Part shown: positions 23,326-32,430 of the stretch, in pieces | Numbering within the stretch: position 1 is the first letter of the stretch | How the letters are laid out: the number at the start of each line of letters is the position of its first letter | NCBI GenBank assembly: GCA_963800325.1 | Contig: CAWDAQ010000005.1 | Span: 248,001-312,000, forward strand | Origin: CAWDAQ01 sp963800325 | Lineage (GTDB): Bacteria; Actinomycetota; Actinomycetes; Actinomycetales; Dermatophilaceae | Length of the DNA stretch: 64,000 nt | Reading direction: 5' to 3' | Notes under the pieces: model-generated | Databases searched by the model: none | Seen by the model: the letters and a program-made list of their open reading frames with translations, nothing else | What the model was told of the DNA's origin: nothing | Made by a program: the position numbers and the translations under genes

Positions 23326-25682
23326 CCCGGGTCCGGCCCCTCGAGGGGGTTCTCGCCGCGCTCGCGTCGGTGCTCGCCTGCCTGCCGTTGACGACGCTGT
23401 TCACCTCGGCGACCTGGGTCCGGCCGGCGCTGTTCGCCGCCGTCCTCGTCGCCGGGACCGGCATGCTCGCCCGCCGGTTCCTCTCCTCCACCGGCCTCGT
23501 CGTCACCGTCCAGGTCCTCGTCCTCGCCGAGACGCTCGTGCTGGCGTTCGCCCGCGACCACCTCTGGTACGGCCTTCCGGGGCTCGAGACGGCGCTCGAC
23601 GTCAACGACCTGCTCTACCAGGCGCGGGTCACCGTCGAGCAGTACGCCGCCCCCGCCCCGACCAACCCCGGCACGACGGTCGCGCTGACGATGATCGTCG
23701 CCCTCGTCGCGCTCGCCGTCGACGCGACCGCGGTGACCCGGCGGGCGCCCGCCCTGGCGGGGCTCCCGCTGCTCGTGGCCTACCTCGTCACCGCGTCCAA
23801 CTCCGGGGACCCGCTGCCCTGGTACGCGTTCGCGGCGCCGGCCGCGGCGTGGCTCGTCCTCGTCGCCCACCAGGGCGTCGGGGGGCTGCGCCGATGGACG
23901 ACGGTGTCGCCCCTGACCGGCGCCGACTCCGGCACGACCGCGGAGGCCACCCGCGGCTTCGTCCACGCCGCCCGCGTGCTCGGGGCCGCCGCGGTCGTCG
24001 CCGCCCTGCTCGTGCCGACCGTGACCCCCCACCTGCCCACCCGCTTCCTCGTCGGCGGGCTGGGCCGCACGGAGAGCGGCACCGGTCCGAGCGGCAGCGG
24101 GGAGCTCCGGCTGAGCACCGCGATCGACCTGTCGCGCAACCTGCGCAGCCAGTCGACCCGGACGGTGCTGTCCTACCGCACCGAGGACGGCGACCCGCAG
24201 CCGTTGCGCGTGGCCGTCCTCGACCGCTTCGTCGACGGCGTCGCCGTCCCCTCCGACCGGGCCGAGATCGCGGCCCGGCAGCACTTCTCGGTGCCCGATC
24301 CCCCCGGTCTCGACGTCGGCCGGCTCGGGCAGAAGGCCGCTCCGACCTACCGGATCGAGGTCGTCGAGAACCGCCTCCAGCCACCTCAGCTCGCCGCCCC
24401 CGGGCCGGTCGTCAGCGGCGACCTCGGCGGCATGCCGTGGGCGGTGGACGAGCAGGGCGTGGTCCGCGTCGCCGGTCGGACCTCGCGGTACGGGATCGAC
24501 TACCTCCACCTCGACCCGCCCCGGTCGGTCCTGGAGAGCTCGGACCCGAGCATCGCCGACGAGGCCGTCGGCGTGCGGGACCTCGTGCTCGACCCCGGCT
24601 CCGAGCAGCGGGTCCGCGCCGCGACCGCGAAGGTCGTCCCCGCCGGGGCGGGCGAGCTGCAGGCCGCGGTCGCCATCCAGGACTGGCTGCGCGGGTCCGC
24701 CTTCACCTACAGCCTCGAGCTCGCCGGCCCCACCCGGGACCGCAACGGGCGCGTCGTCCAGCGCGACCCGATCACCCACTTCCTCCAGACCAAGCGCGGC
24801 TACTGCCAGCAGTTCGCGACGACGATGGTGATGATGGCCCGGGCCGAGGGGATCCCCGCGCGGCTCGCGCTGGGCTTCCTGCCCGGCACGCCGGTCGGGA
24901 ACGTCTACGAGGTCAAGGCCAGCGACGCCCACGCGTGGCCCGAGCTGTACTTCACGGACGTCGGGTGGCTCCGGTTCGAGCCGACCCCGTCCCAGCGCAC
25001 CGGCGTCGCACCCCAGTACACCGACCTGACCCAGGACGTCCCGTCGAACGACCCCGGGGCGGGCACGGGACCAGACGGCTCGGCGCCGAACGACACCACC
25101 AGCCGCCAACCGAACACGACCGACCTCGGCACCGGGACGACGGGCACCGACACGAACCCCTCGCTGACGCAGCGGGTGGCCGCACTCCCCCGCGGAGCCT
25201 GGGCCGGTCTCGGGACCCTGCTGGTCCTGCTCGTCGCGCTGATGCCACCGCTCGCGGCGTGGCTCTCGCGGCGACGCCGGGCCCGGGAGCTCGACCTCGT
25301 CCAGCGAGCCGAGGGGCAGTGGCAGGACATGATGCGCCGCATCGACGACCTCGGGATCCGGCCTCCCCCGGGCGCCACCCCGCGCCAGACCGGGGACTAC
25401 CTCCGGCACGAGGCCTACCTGCGCGAGACCGACGCGGCCGCGCTGGGCCGGGTGGTCGCGACGCTCGAGCGGGCTCGGTACGCCCCTCCCGGGGCGGAGA
25501 TCCCCGACATCACCACCGACACCGGGGTCGTCGTCCGGGCGGTGACCGCCTCACGGCGCCGGGGCGACCGGGTCCGGGCGTGGTGGCTGCCGCAGGACGG
25601 CACCTCGGCCTGGCGGTCGCTCGGTGACCGGGTGCTCGGCGCCCCCGGACGCTGGTGGCGCCGGTACCGCCCCGGCGACTGA
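23322..25682 (+). CDS. Transglutaminase-like membrane protein (TgpA family)
   Basis: 786 residues. About six N-terminal membrane helices (to ~residue 240), a large extracytoplasmic region, a transglutaminase-like domain with Cys495 in GYCQQFATTM and His537 in SDAHAWPELYF, and a late membrane helix (~630-650) followed by a cytoplasmic tail. The third triad position falls in RFEPTPS, where a Glu replaces the more usual Asp. Members of this family may cross-link or cleave envelope proteins; the substrate is unknown. GTG at 23322 overlaps the DUF58 stop. Confidence 0.93.
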   Translation: MTRVRPLEGVLAALASVLACLPLTTLFTSATWVRPALFAAVLVAGTGMLARRFLSSTGLVVTVQVLVLAETLVLAFARDHLWYGLPGLETALDVNDLLYQARVTVEQYAAPAPTNPGTTVALTMIVALVALAVDATAVTRRAPALAGLPLLVAYLVTASNSGDPLPWYAFAAPAAAWLVLVAHQGVGGLRRWTTVSPLTGADSGTTAEATRGFVHAARVLGAAAVVAALLVPTVTPHLPTRFLVGGLGRTESGTGPSGSGELRLSTAIDLSRNLRSQSTRTVLSYRTEDGDPQPLRVAVLDRFVDGVAVPSDRAEIAARQHFSVPDPPGLDVGRLGQKAAPTYRIEVVENRLQPPQLAAPGPVVSGDLGGMPWAVDEQGVVRVAGRTSRYGIDYLHLDPPRSVLESSDPSIADEAVGVRDLVLDPGSEQRVRAATAKVVPAGAGELQAAVAIQDWLRGSAFTYSLELAGPTRDRNGRVVQRDPITHFLQTKRGYCQQFATTMVMMARAEGIPARLALGFLPGTPVGNVYEVKASDAHAWPELYFTDVGWLRFEPTPSQRTGVAPQYTDLTQDVPSNDPGAGTGPDGSAPNDTTSRQPNTTDLGTGTTGTDTNPSLTQRVAALPRGAWAGLGTLLVLLVALMPPLAAWLSRRRRARELDLVQRAEGQWQDMMRRIDDLGIRPPPGATPRQTGDYLRHEAYLRETDAAALGRVVATLERARYAPPGAEIPDITTDTGVVVRAVTASRRRGDRVRAWWLPQDGTSAWRSLGDRVLGAPGRWWRRYRPGD

Positions 25683-25741
25683 GCCGCACGAGTGGGACCG
25701 ATGTCCCGCGCGACGGAGCCCCGAGCGGGAAGACTGGAGTC

Positions 25742-26191
25742 GTGAAGGTCCGTCCGGGGTGGGTGCTCGCGGCCGTCGTCGGCGCGGTCGTCGTCCTCGC
25801 CGTGGCCGTCGCCGTCGCGGTGGGCGGCGCCCGACGCGCCGCGACCCCCACCGGCAGCCCGGAGGCCGCCGTCCAGTCCTACCTCGAGGCGGTCTTCGAC
25901 GGGGACACCGAGGCCGCCGCCGGGCACCTGTCCGCCTCGAGCCCGTGCGGCGCGGTCGACCTGGACCGGGCCGTCGTCGACCCGTCCCAGCGGGTCACGC
26001 TCGTCGGGACCGACGTCGAGGGCGACCGGGCCGTCGTCCGGATCGAGGTCGAGTACGGCTCGGACGGACCACTCGGGGTCGACACCGTCGGTGAGAGGCA
26101 CAGCCTCCGGCTCGTCCGCGAGGACGGCACCTGGCGGCTGACGGGGATCCCGTGGCCCCTGTGGGCGTGCCGGGAGCGGGGGGCGCCGTGA
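25742..26191 (+). CDS. Single-pass membrane protein of unknown function
   Basis: 149 residues. Short basic N-terminus, one membrane helix (VLAAVVGAVVVLAVAVAVAVGG, ~7-28), then an exported domain that begins SPEAAVQSYLEAVFDGDTEAAAGHL and ends with a C-terminal strand (DGTWRLTGIPW). This pattern resembles NTF2/SnoaL-like lipid or protein-associated domains (DUF4878 type), but that is inference. Two cysteines (about residues 61 and 145) could form a disulphide. GTG at 25742; the stop overlaps the next gene's GTG. Confidence 0.75.
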   Translation: MKVRPGWVLAAVVGAVVVLAVAVAVAVGGARRAATPTGSPEAAVQSYLEAVFDGDTEAAAGHLSASSPCGAVDLDRAVVDPSQRVTLVGTDVEGDRAVVRIEVEYGSDGPLGVDTVGERHSLRLVREDGTWRLTGIPWPLWACRERGAP

Positions 26192-27912
26192 TCTCCCTCG
26201 CCGTCCTCGTCCTGCTCGGCGTCGTCATCGTGCTCGCCGTGCGCCGCGCCCCGGCGACCCCGGGCGGGGGCTCCGACGGTCACGCCGTCCGCCGGTTCTT
26301 CCAGTACCTGCTCCTCTACGGGCTGCTCGTCGTCGGCGCGACCGGCCTCGGCGAGCTCCTCGGTCGGGCCCTCGACCGGTCCACCGTGCTCGCGAGCGAT
26401 CCGACCGGGCTCGCCCGGGACGTCGCCTTCACCGTCGTCGGCCTGCCCCTGCTCACCCTCCTCGCCCTCTGGTCCCGCCGTCGGGTCGCTGCGGACCCGG
26501 AGGAGACCGGATCGCTCGGGTGGGCGTTCTTCGTCACCGCCGGTCCGCTCACGGCCCTCGCCGTCGCGATGACGGCGCTGCACGACGTCCTCACCGGCCT
26601 GCTCGGAGTCGGCCCGGCGAACGACCAGGCCCTCGGGCGGCTTCTCGTCTGGGGTGTGGCGTGGCTGCTGCTCTTCCTGCTCGACGCCCGGGCCACCCCG
26701 CCGGCACGCTCGCTGACCCACCTGCTGACGGGGTCCACCGTCGGCCTCGCGACCGCCGTCGTCGGGCTCTCCGGGCTGCTCGGGGCCTCCCTCGCCGAGC
26801 TCTGGGGGGTCGGGGCCGGCGCGCCGGCCCTCGCGGGGGGCGCCGGCCCGGTGCCCCCCGCCGCGGTGACGCTCGCGGTGGGGGCGCCGGTGTGGCTCGC
26901 CTACTGGCTCGGTCGGACCGCCCGGCAGCCGCGCGGCACGGCCTGGCTCGCCTACGTCCTCCTCGTCGGCGTCGGCGGCGGGCTCGTTCTCGCCCTCGCC
27001 GCGGCGAGCGTCGCGCTGTACTCGGCCCTCGTCTGGCTCCTCGGCGACCCGGCGGGTGCCTCGGCGACGGTGCACTTCGCCGGCACCCCCCGGGCGGTCG
27101 CGGTCGCGCTCGTCGGCGCCCTCGTCTGGTGGTACCACCGGGCGGTGCTCGCGCGGGACGCTCCCCCGGGCCGGACCGAGGTGCGCCGCGTCCAGGAGTA
27201 CCTCGTCGCCGGGATCGGCCTCGCCACCGCGGCGGTCGGGCTGACGATGCTCCTCACCGGGGCCGTCGAGGCGGCGACCGGGACCGTCGTGCTCGCCGGG
27301 GGCGCCACGGTCAACACCCTCCTCGCCGCCGTGACGATGCTCCTCGTCGGCGGCCCCGTCTGGGCGGTGTTCTGGCGCCGCACCGGGGCCGCGGCCCGCG
27401 CGTCGACCGACGAGGTCGCCTCCCCGACGCGGCGGGTCTACCTGTTCGTCCTGTTCGGCGTCGGTGGCGTCGCCGCCGTGGTCGCGCTCATCGTCGGCGT
27501 CTACCTCGGGGTGGAGGCGACGATCGAGGGGTCCTCGGCCACCGCCACGCTGCGCGCGGTCCGGGTGCCGCTCGGGGTGCTGCTCACCACTGGCGCGGTG
27601 TCGGCCTACCACTGGACGGTGTACGCCGAGGACCGAGCCCGCCTGCCGCGACGCGAGCGCACCGGACCCCGGTTCGTCCTGCTCGTCGGGCCCGGCGCGC
27701 AGGACCTCGCCGCGGCGGTGGCCCGGGGTACCGGCGGCCGGGTGGAGCACTGGGTGCGCACCGACGAGGCGGGAACCTGGTTGGCCGAGGAGGTGCTCGC
27801 CGCGCTCGCGGACGCCGACGCCGACGAGGTCGTCGTCCTCCACGACGCGAAGAGCGGTCCACGGGTGCTGCCCGTGGACCGCTCCGGGCGCCGCCCGTCG
27901 AACTTGCGGTGA
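26188..27912 (+). CDS. DUF5671-type multi-helix membrane protein
   Basis: 574 residues. An N-terminal helix is followed by repeated units, each of several membrane helices and containing motifs such as RRFFQYLLLYGLLVVGATGL, RRVQEYLVAGIGLATAAVGL and RRVYLFVLFGVGGVAAVVAL; this repetition is the DUF5671 pattern. A soluble tail (last ~80 residues) resembles a small alpha/beta domain (RFVLLVGPGAQDLAAAVA). Function unknown. GTG at 26188 overlaps the previous stop (GTGA), so it is the likely end of the moxR operon. A strong hairpin lies inside the last 20 codons. Confidence 0.85.
   Translation: MISLAVLVLLGVVIVLAVRRAPATPGGGSDGHAVRRFFQYLLLYGLLVVGATGLGELLGRALDRSTVLASDPTGLARDVAFTVVGLPLLTLLALWSRRRVAADPEETGSLGWAFFVTAGPLTALAVAMTALHDVLTGLLGVGPANDQALGRLLVWGVAWLLLFLLDARATPPARSLTHLLTGSTVGLATAVVGLSGLLGASLAELWGVGAGAPALAGGAGPVPPAAVTLAVGAPVWLAYWLGRTARQPRGTAWLAYVLLVGVGGGLVLALAAASVALYSALVWLLGDPAGASATVHFAGTPRAVAVALVGALVWWYHRAVLARDAPPGRTEVRRVQEYLVAGIGLATAAVGLTMLLTGAVEAATGTVVLAGGATVNTLLAAVTMLLVGGPVWAVFWRRTGAAARASTDEVASPTRRVYLFVLFGVGGVAAVVALIVGVYLGVEATIEGSSATATLRAVRVPLGVLLTTGAVSAYHWTVYAEDRARLPRRERTGPRFVLLVGPGAQDLAAAVARGTGGRVEHWVRTDEAGTWLAEEVLAALADADADEVVVLHDAKSGPRVLPVDRSGRRPSNLR
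27852..27884 (+). terminator. Strong hairpin inside the 3' end of the DUF5671 gene
   Basis: Perfect 14-base arms, GAGCGGTCCACGGG and its complement, around a 5-base loop (TGCTG). It lies 28-60 bases before the stop region at 27912 and has no T-run behind it. U-less hairpins of this kind are commonly proposed as terminators in high-GC actinobacteria; an mRNA-stabilising role is also possible. Confidence 0.5.
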
Positions 27913-28154
27913 CGTGATGCCCGATGCGAGATTCTCCGCCGTTCGCTCATACGCCATTCACATCCTCGCGCGATGATCTCTTCTTGCCTCGAAAAGACTT
28001 TCACGCGCGGTTTCTCGTGCCCTTCATTCCGGGGACGGCACCGTTGACCGGGGCCATGCCGCGGGTGTTCACTGTCAATTCCTGAAAGGCGGTCCGCCGC
28101 TCCTCGGGGGGCCGCAGACGGCCGACGACCAGCGCTCGGGATCGGATTCTCGCC

Positions 28155-28658
28155 ATGCCCACATTCGCCATGCCCAAGATTCGGAAATCGTCGATCGCAA
28201 TTGCCGCGGTCCTCGCTGCGGCGGCTGCTGAAGTATTCGTGCCGGCCCCCGCGGCCTCGGCCGACGAGCGTTCGTTTGAAGCGGGAGAGGTCTGCGACTT
28301 CCCCATCGCCTACGTCACCAAGCCCGGCCACCTCGAGCATCTCGATGATCCCTTCCACCCGGGTGCCGCCGAGGTCGTCAGCATCACGAATCTGGACTCG
28401 GGCGAGACCTACGACGTCCCGTCTTGGGGCCGGCGTCTGAAGGTGACGGCCCACGACGACGGGACGACGAGTGTCGTCTTCAACGGGCACGTGGTGCTAA
28501 TCCTCTTTGCCGAGGACGACGGCGGAGGCATTCTGCCGACCCCTTCCGCCACACTCATCGCCGGGCGTACCGAGTTCACAGTCGACACGGACGACGCGTA
28601 TACCGTCACCAAGGTCTCCGGGAAGACGACGGACATCTGCGCCGAGCTCAGCTCGTGA
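28155..28658 (+). CDS. Small secreted protein, function unknown
   Basis: 167 residues. A signal peptide is clear: basic start (MPKIRKSS if the ATG at 28170 is used), hydrophobic AIAAVLAAAAAEVFVP and cleavage near ASADERS. The mature part has two cysteines, one in GEVCDFPIAYV and one at the end (TDICAELSS), placed to form a disulphide linking the two ends, with beta-rich sequence between. Similar small secreted proteins are common in streptomycetes and relatives but have no assigned role. Codon use is less GC-biased than the neighbours (AAA, ATT, GCA codons near the start), a hint of transfer. No good ribosome-binding site was seen for either start. Confidence 0.8.
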   Translation: MPTFAMPKIRKSSIAIAAVLAAAAAEVFVPAPAASADERSFEAGEVCDFPIAYVTKPGHLEHLDDPFHPGAAEVVSITNLDSGETYDVPSWGRRLKVTAHDDGTTSVVFNGHVVLILFAEDDGGGILPTPSATLIAGRTEFTVDTDDAYTVTKVSGKTTDICAELSS

Positions 28659-28727
28659 GCACTCCCTGGTGACCGCGGGGCTCGGCGGCCCCTGCACCGA
28701 GGCGGGCCGTCGAGCCTCCCGGTCAAG

Positions 28728-30365
28728 TCAGTCCAGGTAGTCGCGCAGGACCTGCGACCGGCTCGGGTGGCGCAGCTTGCTCATCGTCTTCGACTCGATC
28801 TGGCGGATCCGCTCGCGGGTGACGCCGTAGACCTTGCCGATCTCGTCGAGCGTCTTCGGCTGGCCGTCGGTGAGGCCGAACCGCATCGACACGACGCCGG
28901 CCTCGCGCTCGGACAGGGTGTCGAGCACCGAGTGCAGCTGCTCCTGCAGGAGCGTGAAGCTCACCGCGTCCGCGGGGACCACGGCCTCGGAGTCCTCGAT
29001 GAGGTCACCGAACTCGGAGTCGCCGTCCTCGCCGAGGGGCGTGTGGAGCGAGATCGGCTCGCGCCCGTACTTCTGGACCTCGACGACCTTCTCCGGGGTC
29101 ATGTCGAGCTCCTTGGCGAGCTCTTCCGGGGTCGGCTCGCGACCGAGGTCCTGGAGCATCTGCCGCTGCACCCGGGCGAGCTTGTTGATGACCTCGACCA
29201 TGTGGACCGGGATCCGGATCGTCCGGGCCTGGTCGGCCATGGCGCGGGTGATCGCCTGCCGGATCCACCACGTCGCGTACGTCGAGAACTTGTAGCCCTT
29301 GGTGTAGTCGAACTTCTCGACCGCGCGGATCAGCCCGAGGTTGCCCTCCTGGATGAGGTCGAGGAAGAGCATCCCACGACCGGTGTAGCGCTTGGCGAGC
29401 GAGACCACGAGACGCAGGTTCGCCTCGAGCAGGTGGTTCTTCGCCCGCTTGCCGTCCTGGGCGATCCACCACAGCTCGCGCTTGAGCTTCATGTCCATGT
29501 CGCCCGCGGCGAGCTTCTCCTCCGCGAACAGGCCCGCCTCGATGCGCTTGGCGAGCTCGACCTCCTGCTCGGCGTTGAGGAGGGCGACCTTGCCGATCTG
29601 CTTGAGGTAGTCCTTGACCGGGTCCGCGGTCGCGCCGGCGGTGACGACCTGCTGGGCGGGCGCGTCCTCGTCGTCGTCGTCGCGGATGACGAAGCCGGTC
29701 GCCTCGCCCTCCTCGGTCTCCCGGCCCTTCTCGTCGACCTTGGCCGCGGGGGCGGGCGTGCCGGCCTGGTGCACGAGCGCCTCGGCGGCGAGCTCGAGCT
29801 CGACGTCGTCGAGCTCGCTCTCATCGGCGTCCTCGGGGTCGGCGTCGGAGTCCTCGTCGACACCGTCGGCGGACTTGGCCGACGTGGTGGACCCGGCGGT
29901 CTTCGCGGCGGCCGACTTCTTCGTCGTCCTGCGGCTCGTGGAGCCGCCGTTCGCGGGGGTCTTGGCCGCCTCGGCGGCCTCGCCGGCCGTGCTCGACTTC
30001 TTCGCGGTCTTCGTCGCCGCGGTCTTGCGCGTGCCCTTGGCCGCCGACTTCGTGGCGCCGGACGACTTCGCCGACGTGCCCGAGGCGCTCTTCGCCGACG
30101 TGCTCCTGCTCGACCCGGCCGACTTCTTCGCGCCGGAGCCACCCTCACCGTCGACCTTGACGTCGATGCCCTGGTCGGCGAGCGACCGGAGCACAGCCTT
30201 GCGGCGGTTGGCCGCGACGCCCGCGCTGGACATCGCCTCGGCCACCTGCTCCCCGCTGACGCTGCCAGAGGTGTGACCCCTGCGAACGAGGGACTGGAGC
30301 GCCTCGTGCGAGAACTCGGCAGGCAGGGACACCGTACTGGTGGACTTGGAGGACACGTGCGACAC
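28728..30365 (-). CDS. sigA: Principal RNA polymerase sigma factor (SigA/HrdB)
   Basis: 545 residues. The N-terminal third has an HTH-like start (SHEALQSLVRRGHTSG) followed by a long Lys/Ala/Ser/Thr-rich disordered segment and an acidic patch (~residues 80-230). The sigma-70 core follows: region 1.2 (DPVKDYLKQIGKVALLNAEQE), region 2 (DLIQEGNLGLIRAVEKFDYT, GYKFSTYATWWIRQAITRA), region 3 and region 4 (FGLTDGQPKTLDEIGKVYG, TRERIRQIESKTMSKLRHPS). This is the housekeeping sigma factor. Several in-frame GTGs exist; 30365 is chosen because AAAGG lies five bases before it. Confidence 0.95.
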   Translation of the reverse strand: MSHVSSKSTSTVSLPAEFSHEALQSLVRRGHTSGSVSGEQVAEAMSSAGVAANRRKAVLRSLADQGIDVKVDGEGGSGAKKSAGSSRSTSAKSASGTSAKSSGATKSAAKGTRKTAATKTAKKSSTAGEAAEAAKTPANGGSTSRRTTKKSAAAKTAGSTTSAKSADGVDEDSDADPEDADESELDDVELELAAEALVHQAGTPAPAAKVDEKGRETEEGEATGFVIRDDDDEDAPAQQVVTAGATADPVKDYLKQIGKVALLNAEQEVELAKRIEAGLFAEEKLAAGDMDMKLKRELWWIAQDGKRAKNHLLEANLRLVVSLAKRYTGRGMLFLDLIQEGNLGLIRAVEKFDYTKGYKFSTYATWWIRQAITRAMADQARTIRIPVHMVEVINKLARVQRQMLQDLGREPTPEELAKELDMTPEKVVEVQKYGREPISLHTPLGEDGDSEFGDLIEDSEAVVPADAVSFTLLQEQLHSVLDTLSEREAGVVSMRFGLTDGQPKTLDEIGKVYGVTRERIRQIESKTMSKLRHPSRSQVLRDYLD

Positions 30366-30493
30366 CGACACCTTTCGTCGCGAGAGAACACCGCCGACCA
30401 CGGCCACGGAGGACACCGATGGCGCGCTGGAGCGTTCAACGATTGCTGAAGAACTCCGGCGACCCTCGGCTGTTGACCGGATCCTTCTCCACC

Positions 30494-30499
30494 ATTATA
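30494..30499 (-). promoter_or_regulatory. -10 box of the probable sigA promoter
   Basis: Perfect TATAAT on the minus strand, in a short AT-rich island within the 226-base gap between the UspA-like gene and sigA. A transcript would begin near 30487, leaving a leader of about 120 bases. The -35 region at 17 bases upstream (TGGGCG) is a poor match. Confidence 0.55.
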
Positions 30500-30591
30500 A
30501 AGCGCGCTCGCCCCCTCGCCCATTCCCGGAGGTGGGACCGGGTCTCGCCCCCGGGCCCGGCACGGTTCCGACGGCGCTGGGAGAGAACGGC

Positions 30592-30987
30592 TCAGGCCTT
30601 GACCGCGAGGACCGGGCAGGGGGCGTCGAGCAGGATCCGCTGGGCGTTCGAGCCGAGGATCAGCTTGCCGACGGGGGTCCGTCGCCGCAGCCCGATGACG
30701 ATGAAGTCGGCGTCGACCTCCTCGGCGACCCCGATCAGGTCGTCGGCCGGGTCCTGGCCGCGGACGAGCTGGCGGACCTCGTGCTCGACCCCCCGGTTCT
30801 CGAGGTCCTCCTGGATGCGCCGGAGCTCGGCCTCGTGCCTGTCGGCCTGGTCGGCGTCGTAGTCGCGCCCGCCGCGGTTGCTGTTGATGACGATGAGCCG
30901 CGTCTTGCGGAGCTCGCACTCCTGCGCCGCGCGCTCGAGCGCAGCCCGTCCCTCGTTCGTGGCGACGTAGCCGACGATGATGGCCAT
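30592..30987 (-). CDS. Universal stress protein (UspA family)
   Basis: 131 residues, one UspA domain. N-terminal strand MAIIVGYVATNEGRAALERA, and the C-terminal ATP-type loop VIGLRRRTPVGKLILGSNAQRILLDAPCPVLAV, matching the G-2x-G-9x-G-S/T pattern of ATP-binding members (GKLILGS). Function is a stress or nucleotide sensor; the trigger is unknown. ATG at 30987 has AGGAGG four bases upstream. Monocistronic or cotranscribed with sigA (226-base gap). Confidence 0.92.
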   Translation of the reverse strand: MAIIVGYVATNEGRAALERAAQECELRKTRLIVINSNRGGRDYDADQADRHEAELRRIQEDLENRGVEHEVRQLVRGQDPADDLIGVAEEVDADFIVIGLRRRTPVGKLILGSNAQRILLDAPCPVLAVKA

Positions 30988-31066
30988 TGATCCTCCTGTT
31001 CTCACCGGACCGGACCCTCACCGGACCGGAGCCTCCCCGGACCGGAGCCGCGCTCCTGGTCCGACG

Positions 31067-32221
31067 CTACCGGATGAGCTCGGGCCGCACAGGCAGGCCG
31101 AGCGCGTCCCTGATGAGGTTTCCCACCTGTTCGGTCTCGGTGAGGAACCCGTCGTGGCCCACCGGGGAGCTGATCGTCCGCAGGCGTGCCCCCGGGGCGG
31201 CCTCGACGATCTCCTCCGAGAGCCGGGGTGGGTAGAGCCGGTCGGAGTCGACGGCGACGACGAGGAGGTGGCCCTCGAACGGCGCGAGCGCCGAGGCCAC
31301 GTCCCCGCGCCCCCGGGCGACGTCGTGGGAGTTCATCGCGTCCGAGAGGACGAGGTAGGAGTTCGCGTCGAACCGACCGGCGAGCTTGCCCGCGTGGTGG
31401 TCGAGGTAGCTCTCCACCGCGTACCGGCCACCGCCGCCGAGCGGGTCCGGGCCCGGCTGGGCGCGACGCTCGAACCGGGCGTGGAGGTCGCGCTCGCTCC
31501 GGTAGGTGATGTGGGCGATCCGCCGGGCGATCCCGAGCCCGGCCTCCGGGCCGGGGCCACGGTCGTAGTAGTCGCCGCCGTGGAACTCGGGGTCGGCGCG
31601 GATCGCGAGCTGCTGGGCCTGACACCAGCCGATCTGCTCGGCGGTCGCGTACGCGGTGGAGGCGAGGACGACCGCGGTGGCGACCCGGTCGGGGAACGTC
31701 GCCGCCCACTCCAGCGCCCGCATGCCCCCCATGGACCCGCCGAGCACGGCGGCCCACCGGCGGACCCCGAGCCGGTCGGCGAGCCGCCGCTCGACGTCGA
31801 CCTGGTCGCGGATCGTGACGTAGGGGAACCGGCTCCCCCACGGGGCGCCTTCGGGCGAGCGGGAGGAGGGACCCGTGGTCCCCTGGCAGCCGCCGAGCAC
31901 GTTGGGCGCGACGACGAAGTAGCGGTCGGTGTCCAGGGGCGCCCCGGGGCCGATGAGCCCCGGCCACCACCCCGCGGTGGGGTGCCCGGGCCCGGCCTCG
32001 CCGACGACGTGGCTGTCGCCGGTCAGTGCGTGCTCGACGAGCACGGCGTTGTCGCCGGCCTCGTTGAGCTCGCCCCATGTCTCGTAGGCCACGGTGACGC
32101 CCGGCAGGTGACGACCCCGCTCGAGCCGGAGCGGGCCCACCGACAGGAAGCGTCGGTCGCCCACCGGGTCGCCCTCACGCCAGGCCCCGGCGGCGCCGGG
32201 AGCCGGTGAGCTCAGGGACAT
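31067..32221 (-). CDS. metX: Homoserine O-acetyltransferase MetX
   Basis: 384 residues, alpha/beta-hydrolase fold. MetX acetylates homoserine with acetyl-CoA, the first committed step of methionine synthesis. Motifs are VAYETWGELN, LVEHALTGDSHV, the nucleophile elbow GGSMGGMRALEWA (Ser near residue 160), and C-terminal VDSDRLYPP (Asp) with ISSPVGHDGFL (His). ATG at 32221, ribosome-binding site GAGGAG at 32231-32236. A SAM-IV riboswitch ends immediately before that site, so expression should fall when S-adenosylmethionine is abundant. The product feeds MetY (44860-46182). Confidence 0.96.
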   Translation of the reverse strand: MSLSSPAPGAAGAWREGDPVGDRRFLSVGPLRLERGRHLPGVTVAYETWGELNEAGDNAVLVEHALTGDSHVVGEAGPGHPTAGWWPGLIGPGAPLDTDRYFVVAPNVLGGCQGTTGPSSRSPEGAPWGSRFPYVTIRDQVDVERRLADRLGVRRWAAVLGGSMGGMRALEWAATFPDRVATAVVLASTAYATAEQIGWCQAQQLAIRADPEFHGGDYYDRGPGPEAGLGIARRIAHITYRSERDLHARFERRAQPGPDPLGGGGRYAVESYLDHHAGKLAGRFDANSYLVLSDAMNSHDVARGRGDVASALAPFEGHLLVVAVDSDRLYPPRLSEEIVEAAPGARLRTISSPVGHDGFLTETEQVGNLIRDALGLPVRPELIR

Positions 32222-32238
32222 CGCGGGGAACTCCTCGT

Positions 32239-32350
32239 GGTCGCGCTTGCCGCCCCGGTCGGGGTGGCCGTGTCATCACCCGGGGCACCCCACCGCGAGG
32301 AGGGTTGCCGCCCAGCCAGCCGGGGCTTGTCGCTGGGACTCATGACCTGC
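32239..32350 (-). ncRNA. SAM-IV riboswitch upstream of metX
   Basis: On the minus strand the stretch begins GGTCATGAG and contains the SAM-IV core blocks CAAGCCCCGGCT, GGCAACCCTCC and GGTGGGGTGCCCCGGGTGA, then the downstream pseudoknot part ending GGCAAGCG. The same blocks in the same order occur before metY. SAM-IV riboswitches are actinobacterial and bind S-adenosylmethionine. The aptamer ends three bases from the metX ribosome-binding site, which suggests control of translation initiation. Confidence 0.93.
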
Positions 32351-32354
32351 CACG

Positions 32355-32383
32355 AGGATATCGCGCGCGTCGAGCCCGGTCAG
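32355..32383 (-). promoter_or_regulatory. metX promoter
   Basis: Minus strand: -35 CTGACC (32383-32378), 17-base spacer, -10 TATCCT (32360-32355). Transcription would start a few bases before the riboswitch 5' end at 32350, which is exactly where it should. Confidence 0.55.
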
Positions 32384-32430
32384 GCGCCGCCCGAGTCGTG
32401 GACGACGTCCCGGACCGCTGCCGGCGCCAG

